Below are positions 28,849 through 34,677 of a DNA stretch of 34,677 nt, in pieces. The notes under the pieces were generated by a model. The model was not told where the DNA came from. It searched no databases and saw nothing but the letters and a program-made list of their open reading frames with translations. The stretch's first letter is position 1; the number at the start of each line of letters is the position of its first letter. The translations under genes and the position numbers were made by a program. This stretch comes from Maricaulis sp. (GTDB lineage Bacteria > Pseudomonadota > Alphaproteobacteria > Caulobacterales > Maricaulaceae), in assembly GCA_002694345.1 (NCBI GenBank), contig NZLV01000167.1, forward strand, positions 1 through 34,677, given 5' to 3'.

Positions 28849-30234
28849 ATGAAACCTGTCTGGCTTGCCCTGCCCCTTCTCACCCTGTCCGCCTGCGCTG
28901 TAGGCCCTGATCATGTGGTGCCGGACCCGGTCCTGCCGCCTGCATATTCGGCACCCGCGCCGGCCCTGCCGGTCGCTGACGGACTTTGGTGGCAGGGGTT
29001 CCAGGACGCGACGCTGGATGCGCTCGTGACAGCAGCTCTCGCGGGCAATCTGGACATGGCGGTCGCCCGCGAGCGCCTGGTTGAGGCCAATGCCTTGATT
29101 GACGCGGAGACCGCAGGGCTTCGGCCGCGTGTTGATGCGGAGCTGGATGCGGGTGGTTCCAGCGTTCTCAGCGGCAGTGGCAATGCGGGGACGTCCGCCT
29201 CGACCGGACTGGTTCTCGGCTTTGTGCCGGACATTTTCGGCGCCCAGCGTCGCCGCATCGAACGGGCCGAGGCGCAGCGCGATGCGCTCGCCTTCGACCA
29301 GGACGATATCCAGCGCACCACAGTGGCCACGGTTGCGGACCGCTATATCGACTGGCAGCGCAGCCGCGCCAGGCTGGAGCTTCTGGACACCTCACTCGCC
29401 CTGCAACAGCAGACACTCGACATTGTCGAGCGGCGAGCTGAAGCTGGCCTGTCGGCGGATTTGGACGTCCAGCGTGCTGCCGCAGACCTTGCTTCAACGC
29501 GCGCCCAGAAGGGCAATCTGGAGATCGCATTGGCGTCGGCCCGGCGTGATCTGGCCATCCTGACCGGCCAGGCTCCGACGGGTTTTTCCGGTCTTGAGGA
29601 TGTCGCAGTGCAGCTCCCCGATTTTGCCGGTGGACCCGCCAGTGGTGTGCCGGCCGACCTAGTGCGCCAGCGCGCCGACCTGCGAGCGGCGGAACGTGAC
29701 CTGGCGGCTGCCTCGGCCGCGATCGGGGTCGCGGAAGCGGAGCTCTATCCTGCCCTGTCCATCGCAGGCAGTTTGACGGGTGATCTCGGCGCCGCCGACC
29801 GGATCGTGGACGATGTTATCGCCCAACTCGGTGCAGCCCTCTCGCTCAATCTGACCGATGGCGGCGAACGCCGCGCCAATGTGCGGGCCGCCGAAGCCCG
29901 CGCCCGCCAGGCAGCCCTCGTCTATCAAGCGGTCCTGCTCGACGCGCTCGGTGAGGTGGAGACCGCGCTGGTGACCATTGAGGCCATTGAGGCCCAGTCG
30001 GTGGAATTGCAGCGCGCCGTCACCGCTTCAGAGCAGGCTTTCGACCAGCTCAACGCACTTTATCGAGAAGGCCTGGCCAGTTTCATCGACATTCTCGACG
30101 CTCAGCGCACCCTGATTTCCAGTCGCCAGTCCCAGCTGGAAAGCCGGGCCAGCCACGCCAAGGCGATCATCAGCCTGTACCGCGCTCTCGGCGCCCCGGT
30201 CAGTCCCGATCCGGATCCAGGCTCGCCGACTTGA
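28849..30234 (+). CDS. NodT-family outer membrane efflux lipoprotein
   Basis: Outer-membrane channel of the RND/NodT family, 461 residues. The lipobox LSAC (Cys16) ends the signal peptide and is followed by AVGPD, the usual mature start of this family. GLWWQGFQDATLDALV and GLASFIDILDAQRTL are family motifs of the two halves. I chose the ATG at 28849, 8 bases after GGAG; a GTG at 28840 is in frame but overlaps the pump stop. The last 35 bases overlap modC on the opposite strand. Confidence 0.9.
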   Translation: MKPVWLALPLLTLSACAVGPDHVVPDPVLPPAYSAPAPALPVADGLWWQGFQDATLDALVTAALAGNLDMAVARERLVEANALIDAETAGLRPRVDAELDAGGSSVLSGSGNAGTSASTGLVLGFVPDIFGAQRRRIERAEAQRDALAFDQDDIQRTTVATVADRYIDWQRSRARLELLDTSLALQQQTLDIVERRAEAGLSADLDVQRAAADLASTRAQKGNLEIALASARRDLAILTGQAPTGFSGLEDVAVQLPDFAGGPASGVPADLVRQRADLRAAERDLAAASAAIGVAEAELYPALSIAGSLTGDLGAADRIVDDVIAQLGAALSLNLTDGGERRANVRAAEARARQAALVYQAVLLDALGEVETALVTIEAIEAQSVELQRAVTASEQAFDQLNALYREGLASFIDILDAQRTLISSRQSQLESRASHAKAIISLYRALGAPVSPDPDPGSPT

Positions 30235-31276
30235 TCAGGGCGATGACGGTCTGACCTTCCGCAAGCCCCAGACTGTCGGCAGCGGACCGGGTGATGCGGG
30301 CGGTCAGGGCCTGCTCTGTCCAGGCAAAGTCGATATCACAATAGGCCGTGCCAGGCTGCGGCTTCAGCCGCAGAATCCGCACGGGAATCTGGTTGCGGAT
30401 CGACAGGCCGGTCACGGGTTTAAGGGCGATGGCGACATCGCTGGCACGGATGATCAGGCGCAGCGCTGATCCGACAGCAATCCCGTCCAGTCCTGGCAGG
30501 ATCAATGTGCGACCCGCCACGTCGACACCGCTCAAGCCGGTCGCTTCGTCTTGAGTCACCAGCCGGCCTGCGAGCAAGGAAAACCGCTCGTCCCGACCCG
30601 GCTGATCCAGCCAATCTTTCAAGGCCAGGAGCGGGCCGGTCCGGCCGCCCGCAAGGGGCAGGACGTGATCCGCCAATTGCGCGACTTCGGACGCAGAATG
30701 GCTGACATGCAGCGTCGGCAGCGCCAGTCGGCCGAGCAGGGCACGCAGGCCGGGCAGGAGACGGTTGCGGCGTGCCGTGTCGAGGGCGGAAAGAGGCTCG
30801 TCCAGGACCAGGAGGTCCGGAGAAGACATCAGCGCCCGGCCCAGAGAAACGCGCTGGCGTTCCCCGCCTGACAAGGTGTTGACCGACTGGTCGAGAAGCG
30901 GCCGCAAGTCCAGCAGGTCGAGAATCTCATCCTGCTCCGGTCCGGCGCTGCCGGCCGGGACCCGCTTTGCGGCATAGGCCAGATTTCCCGCGACATCATG
31001 GTGCGGGAAGAGACGCGTGTCCTGGAAGGCAATACCGATGCGACGCGTGTGGATCGGCTGCCGGCATGTCCGGTCATGCCACACGGTCTCACCAAAGCTG
31101 ACGCGGCCACTGAAATGCCTGTCCAGCCCGCACAGGGCCCGCAGAAGCGAGGTCTTGCCCGCGCCGGACGGGCCGCTGATGGAGACGATGCCTGTCTCGG
31201 GCAAACCGGCGCTTGCTTCCAGGCGAAAGCCGTCAATCTGCCGGGTCAGGTCGAAGTGCAGCCCCTTATCCCTCAT
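30200..31276 (-). CDS. modC: Molybdate ABC transporter ATP-binding protein ModC
   Basis: ATPase subunit of the molybdate importer, 358 residues. Walker A GPSGAGKT (35-42), Q-loop Gln85, signature LSGGE (135-139) and Walker B LLVLDE (155-160) are intact. The C-terminal part (about 290-355) is the molybdate-binding TOBE domain, with NQIPVRILRLKPQPGTAYC at its start, which separates ModC from other importer ATPases. It overlaps modB by 11 bases, with GGAGG 8 bases before the ATG. The 3' end overlaps the converging NodT-type gene by 35 bases, so the two transcripts may interfere. Confidence 0.93.
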   Translation of the reverse strand: MRDKGLHFDLTRQIDGFRLEASAGLPETGIVSISGPSGAGKTSLLRALCGLDRHFSGRVSFGETVWHDRTCRQPIHTRRIGIAFQDTRLFPHHDVAGNLAYAAKRVPAGSAGPEQDEILDLLDLRPLLDQSVNTLSGGERQRVSLGRALMSSPDLLVLDEPLSALDTARRNRLLPGLRALLGRLALPTLHVSHSASEVAQLADHVLPLAGGRTGPLLALKDWLDQPGRDERFSLLAGRLVTQDEATGLSGVDVAGRTLILPGLDGIAVGSALRLIIRASDVAIALKPVTGLSIRNQIPVRILRLKPQPGTAYCDIDFAWTEQALTARITRSAADSLGLAEGQTVIALIKSASLDPDRD

Positions 31277-31940
31277 GGCGCGACCTCCGGCGGTTGAGCC
31301 AGTAGACGAGGCTCAGAACGAGCAGGGAGAGGCCGACCAGACCGGCCGCCAGAGCATGGGCCTCGTCATAGCGCAGGGCTTCGACATGGTCATAGAGCGC
31401 AATCGAAAGCGTGCGGGTCCGGCCGGGAATATTGCCGCCGACCATCAGGACAACACCGAACTCCCCGATTGTATGGATGAAGGTCAGGATGCCGGCCGTC
31501 AGGAAACCACGCACTGACAGGGGCAGGACGAGGCTGACGAACAGGTCGAACGGGGCCGCGCCCAGACTGGCGGCTGCTTCGATCTGATCACGACCGATCC
31601 GTTCGAACGCCGTCTGCAGGGGCTGCACCATGAAGGGCAGGGAATAGAGCAGGGAAGCGACCACGAGACCGCTGAAGGAAAAAGTCAGCGTGTCGCCGGT
31701 CAGGCGCACCCAGAACTGGCCGATCGGCGCGGTCGGGTTGAGCAGGATCAGCAGGTAGAACCCGATCACGGTCGGCGGCAGGACCAAGGGCAGGGCCGTG
31801 ATCGCCTCGATGACCGGGCGCCACCGGCTGCGGGTTGTGGCCAGCCACCAGGCCAGCGGTGTTCCCAGCGCAAACAGGATCAGCGTCGTGACCGCTGCGA
31901 GGTTCAGCGTGAGGAAGATGGCGGAGGCTGTCGCGCTCAT
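31266..31940 (-). CDS. modB: Molybdate ABC transporter permease ModB
   Basis: Inner-membrane channel subunit, 224 residues, with five to six hydrophobic helices. The cytoplasmic EAA loop that docks on ModC is visible as DQIEAAASLGAAPFDLF. It sits between modA and modC with overlaps on both sides (ATGA with modA at 31937-31940; 11 bases with modC), so the three are translated together. Length is typical of ModB. Confidence 0.93.
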   Translation of the reverse strand: MSATASAIFLTLNLAAVTTLILFALGTPLAWWLATTRSRWRPVIEAITALPLVLPPTVIGFYLLILLNPTAPIGQFWVRLTGDTLTFSFSGLVVASLLYSLPFMVQPLQTAFERIGRDQIEAAASLGAAPFDLFVSLVLPLSVRGFLTAGILTFIHTIGEFGVVLMVGGNIPGRTRTLSIALYDHVEALRYDEAHALAAGLVGLSLLVLSLVYWLNRRRSRHEG

Positions 31941-32683
31941 TCCCCGGTCCCGTAGCCATAGGAGTCGAGCAACTCGGCCGCGGTCGCGCTGTCCAGAAAG
32001 ACCATCCAGGCATGGGCCGCGGGATTGTCGCTTGCGCGGTTCAGGATGACTGCGTCCTGGCGGACCGGGGCATGCCAGTCCGCCGGGATCAGGCTGGCAT
32101 CCACCGTGTCCAGATCGCCCAGTTGGGAACGGGCAATGAGCGCCATGTCGGCATTACCCGTTGTGAAAATGGCCAGGGCCTGGGCAACGCTCTGTCCGCG
32201 CAGCACCTGCAGCCGGCTTCGGTCGATCTCCAGCCGGTCGAGGATTTGTTCAGCGGCGCGGCCATAGGGTGCGATGTCCGCATTGGCGAGGGCGAGGCGC
32301 TGCACCTGTCCCTCGTGCAACCGGTCCAGCGGCGGGCTGTCAAGCGCCGGTCTGGCGATCAGGACCAATCGTCCGAAGGCGTAGCTTGTCAGCGTGTCCG
32401 GCAGAGCCAGACCGTCATCGACCAGTCGGGCGGGCCGGTCTGCATCCGCAGCGAGAAAGACATCATAGGGCGCGCCTTGCCGGATCTGGGCATAAAGCCC
32501 CCCGGTCGACCCTGCGGCGATGCGGACGGTGTGCCCGGTCTCAGCCTCGAAACGCGCTGCGAGGTCTTCGGCCGGCCGGGCGAAATTGGTCGCGACGGCG
32601 ATGAGCACCTCGTCGCTGGCAGCGCGGGCCGTTGCGGACAGGCTCAGTCCGGCAGCGAGGATCAGGCAGGCAAGCGCTCTCAT
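31937..32683 (-). CDS. modA: Molybdate-binding periplasmic protein ModA
   Basis: Periplasmic binding protein for molybdate or tungstate, 248 residues from the start I prefer. That ATG at 32683 gives a clean signal peptide (MRALACLILAAGL, cut after SATARA). An in-frame TTG at 32719 would add 12 residues ahead of it. The ligand-site segments ATNF near the mature N-terminus and GSTGGLYAQI resemble the ModA2 type of Azotobacter rather than E. coli ModA. It is first in modABC, about 66 bases after the GGDEF-EAL gene on the same strand. I see no molybdenum-cofactor riboswitch and no clear ModE site in that gap. Confidence 0.9.
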   Translation of the reverse strand: MRALACLILAAGLSLSATARAASDEVLIAVATNFARPAEDLAARFEAETGHTVRIAAGSTGGLYAQIRQGAPYDVFLAADADRPARLVDDGLALPDTLTSYAFGRLVLIARPALDSPPLDRLHEGQVQRLALANADIAPYGRAAEQILDRLEIDRSRLQVLRGQSVAQALAIFTTGNADMALIARSQLGDLDTVDASLIPADWHAPVRQDAVILNRASDNPAAHAWMVFLDSATAAELLDSYGYGTGE

Positions 32684-32749
32684 GGCAGGCAGATGAGCCC
32701 AGAGGCCTGACCGGTTCAAGTCCCGATTGCGTGCGGGAAATGTGATGGA

Positions 32750-34677
32750 TCAGGCGGCCAGACGGTCTTGCAGGGCGCGGGCCGTCATCGGGGCGCCGTA
32801 ATACCAGCCTTGCAGGTAGTCGAAGCCAAGCAGGCACAGCATGGAGGCCTGGGTTTCGGTCTCCACGCCCTCGGCCACCATGTCGAGATTCATGGCATCG
32901 CCGAGCAGGGCGAGGGCCTGCAGCATCTTGTTCGGGCCATCCCCCTTGCCGATCGCCGACACGAAGGTGCGGTCCACCTTGATCTTGGAGAAGGGCAGCA
33001 TGTGCAGATAGCCCATCGAGGCAAAGCCGGTGCCGAAATCATCCAGGTTCACGCGGAAGCCGGCCTCGTGGAATTCCATCAGGCGTTGCTTGGCCCGTTC
33101 GAAGTCATCGATCAGCACGGTTTCGGTCAGTTCAAGCTCAACCTGCTGGGCCGACATGCCGGCCGCCGCCAGGGTCTCCAGATAGCGGGCGCACAATTCC
33201 GGATCGTGCAACTGTACCGGGGACAGGTTGATGGACACCGTATAATCGGCACCGGGGCCGATGTCGGCACACACGGATTCGACGACAAAATCGCCCAGCT
33301 TGCGGATCAGGTTGGAGCGTTCGGCCACCTTGATGAACACATCCGGCGGCACCGCGCCGCGGTTGGGTTGTTCCCATCGTAGAAGCGCTTCCACCGAGGC
33401 GATGGAACCATCCGAGGCGCGAACGATCGGCTGGTAGACGACGCGGAACTCCCGGCGTTCCAGGCCTGCTTCGATATCCGCTTCCAAAGCGCGGTGCTCG
33501 GCCTGTTCCAGGCCCAAGCTGGCATCATAGCAGAGCGGATGGTCCAGCTGGTCAGCCTTGGCACGATACATGGCCAGGTCCGCATCATGGATCAGCTCGG
33601 CAAAGGTCTTCACCGCATCCGGGCGGGACCAGGCGATGCCGATGGCAGCCCCAATTTCGAACTGCCGGCCGCCGAATTCGAACCGGTCTTTCAGGCTGTC
33701 GGTCAGGGCGCGGGCGATCGGCAGGGCCTGGCTGGCATGGGCATGACCGATCAGAGCGCAGGCGAACTCGTCGCCGCCGATGCGGGCCACGTGAACGCCG
33801 TCCGGCAGGGCGCCGAGGAATTTTTCGGCCACACCGCGGATCACGGCGTCACCGGCATGGTGTCCGGCCTTGTCATTGACCGACTTGAAGCCGTTCAGGT
33901 CGATATAGATCACCGCAGCGGCGCCTTCGGCGGCTGCTCGCTGAGCGGCTTCGCTCCCGGTGTATTGGGTGAAACCCAACCGGTTGGGCAGGCCGCTGAG
34001 GCTGTCGGTCGTGGCGGCATGCACGGCGCGCTGCTCATTGCTCTCGGCGCGGCGCGCCAGGGAGCGGGCTTTGCTGACGATGAATTGGGCCGCGATGAAG
34101 AAGGCGGTGATGTAGAGGATCAGCGGCAGGAAGGTGAAGCGCAGCGTGTCCATGCCGGGCCGCGACGGGGTCCAGGTCAGCGCGGTCGCTGAGTGGCCGG
34201 CATGATCAGTCACGTCCATGACCGGGCCATTGAACGACGACGTGTCATCAACCAGGGCAATGTCCTCGACCAGGAAGCGGGACGACATTTCAGCCATGAA
34301 GGCCTGATCAACCCGCGTGCCGATGATCAGCAAGGGGTCGCTGAGCGGATCCGTGGCGGACCGGTCATCATATTCCCCGACCACGGTTGCCGATGCGATA
34401 TAGGCAAAGCCGTTCAGGCTCAGCATGTGGCTGCCGATGAATTCTTCGCCTTGATAGGCGGTCGCGAGATCGGCTCGGATTTCGTCGAGCTGTTCTTCCG
34501 ACAGGAGTTTCGGGATGGGGGTCTCGCCGCTGTCGCGGTGCCAGGAAATGGCATAGGCATTGTCCTTGGCAGCGAGGACTACAAAGTCAAAGCCCAGATG
34601 ATCGGAAAAGGACGAGGCCATGCTGACGGACAGTTCGTCCACGGCGCGCTCTTCCAGCATGTCGCGCGCATAGGACC
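32750..34677 (-). CDS. CHASE4-like sensor GGDEF/EAL protein (5' end missing)
   Basis: Membrane-bound cyclic-di-GMP enzyme. Counting from the Met at 34660, an extracytoplasmic CHASE4-like sensor covers about residues 10-165, a membrane helix 173-195, a GGDEF domain 215-375 with intact GGDEF at 295-299, and an EAL domain from about 390 with EAL at 424-426. Catalytic EAL-domain motifs are also present: ELTETVLIDD, LDDFGTGFAS, KVDRTF and AEGVETE. The inhibitory RxxD site before GGDEF is absent (PDGV instead). Both domains could be active. The frame is open to the right edge (SYARD before the Met), so an N-terminal membrane helix probably lies outside. A link with the following mod operon is not evident. 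Confidence 0.9.
   Translation of the reverse strand, partial: SYARDMLEERAVDELSVSMASSFSDHLGFDFVVLAAKDNAYAISWHRDSGETPIPKLLSEEQLDEIRADLATAYQGEEFIGSHMLSLNGFAYIASATVVGEYDDRSATDPLSDPLLIIGTRVDQAFMAEMSSRFLVEDIALVDDTSSFNGPVMDVTDHAGHSATALTWTPSRPGMDTLRFTFLPLILYITAFFIAAQFIVSKARSLARRAESNEQRAVHAATTDSLSGLPNRLGFTQYTGSEAAQRAAAEGAAAVIYIDLNGFKSVNDKAGHHAGDAVIRGVAEKFLGALPDGVHVARIGGDEFACALIGHAHASQALPIARALTDSLKDRFEFGGRQFEIGAAIGIAWSRPDAVKTFAELIHDADLAMYRAKADQLDHPLCYDASLGLEQAEHRALEADIEAGLERREFRVVYQPIVRASDGSIASVEALLRWEQPNRGAVPPDVFIKVAERSNLIRKLGDFVVESVCADIGPGADYTVSINLSPVQLHDPELCARYLETLAAAGMSAQQVELELTETVLIDDFERAKQRLMEFHEAGFRVNLDDFGTGFASMGYLHMLPFSKIKVDRTFVSAIGKGDGPNKMLQALALLGDAMNLDMVAEGVETETQASMLCLLGFDYLQGWYYGAPMTARALQDRLAA

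Noticed and set aside
32684..32749. Possible molybdenum-cofactor riboswitch before modA
   Set aside because: The gap is only about 66 bases and shows no conserved multi-helix structure; too short for the known riboswitch.

Overview
The window is GC-rich, densely coding bacterial DNA with short gaps and many ATGA-type start/stop overlaps. The gene content (RND pumps of several classes, Entner-Doudoroff and hexuronate genes with a GPH symporter, two-gene ergothioneine synthesis, a SqrR-type sulfide sensor, hydroxyproline catabolism, a GGDEF-EAL protein) fits a marine alphaproteobacterium. A member of the Maricaulales/Hyphomonadales is my best guess, but that placement is inference. I see no rRNA, tRNA, CRISPR array or insertion sequence, and no gene-free stretch longer than about 180 bases.

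Layout. (1) 2-4313: a heavy-metal RND operon, made of a czcA-like pump cut by the left edge, a DUF3240 protein and a czcC-like outer-membrane factor. (2) 4450-6003: a secreted S10 serine carboxypeptidase-like protein. (3) 6016-12564: a reactive-sulfur locus. A persulfide-sensing ArsR repressor (SqrR/BigR type) and sulfide:quinone oxidoreductase lie on the minus strand. Divergent to them are a rhodanese, an RND adaptor, an RND pump and a DUF2892 membrane protein. Both promoters lie in one 43-bp region rich in inverted repeats. (4) 12569-14759: egtB-egtD, the ergothioneine pair, converging on the sulfur operon. (5) 14938-17869: a DapA-family lyase, 4-hydroxyproline epimerase and an alpha/beta hydrolase. 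(6) 17866-24511: sugar-acid catabolism, with kdgK, a uxuB-like reductase, a GntR/FadR regulator, glk-eda and a GPH symporter. (7) 24627-30234: a complete RND tripartite system (lipoprotein adaptor, HAE1 pump, NodT-type outer-membrane lipoprotein). (8) 30200-32683: modABC for molybdate uptake, then a CHASE4-like/GGDEF/EAL protein cut by the right edge.

How the genes work together. The most interesting part is region 3. SQR would oxidise sulfide to persulfide or polysulfide, rhodanese would carry sulfane sulfur, and the ArsR protein would sense it through a Cys pair spaced 66 residues apart. In E. coli YgaP the rhodanese and DUF2892 modules are one protein. Here they are separate genes flanking an RND adaptor and pump, with overlapping starts and stops throughout. 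This suggests a sulfide-inducible efflux system for a sulfur-derived compound; its substrate cannot be read from sequence. The adjacent ergothioneine genes and the redox/thiol theme make this stretch a low-molecular-weight sulfur neighbourhood.
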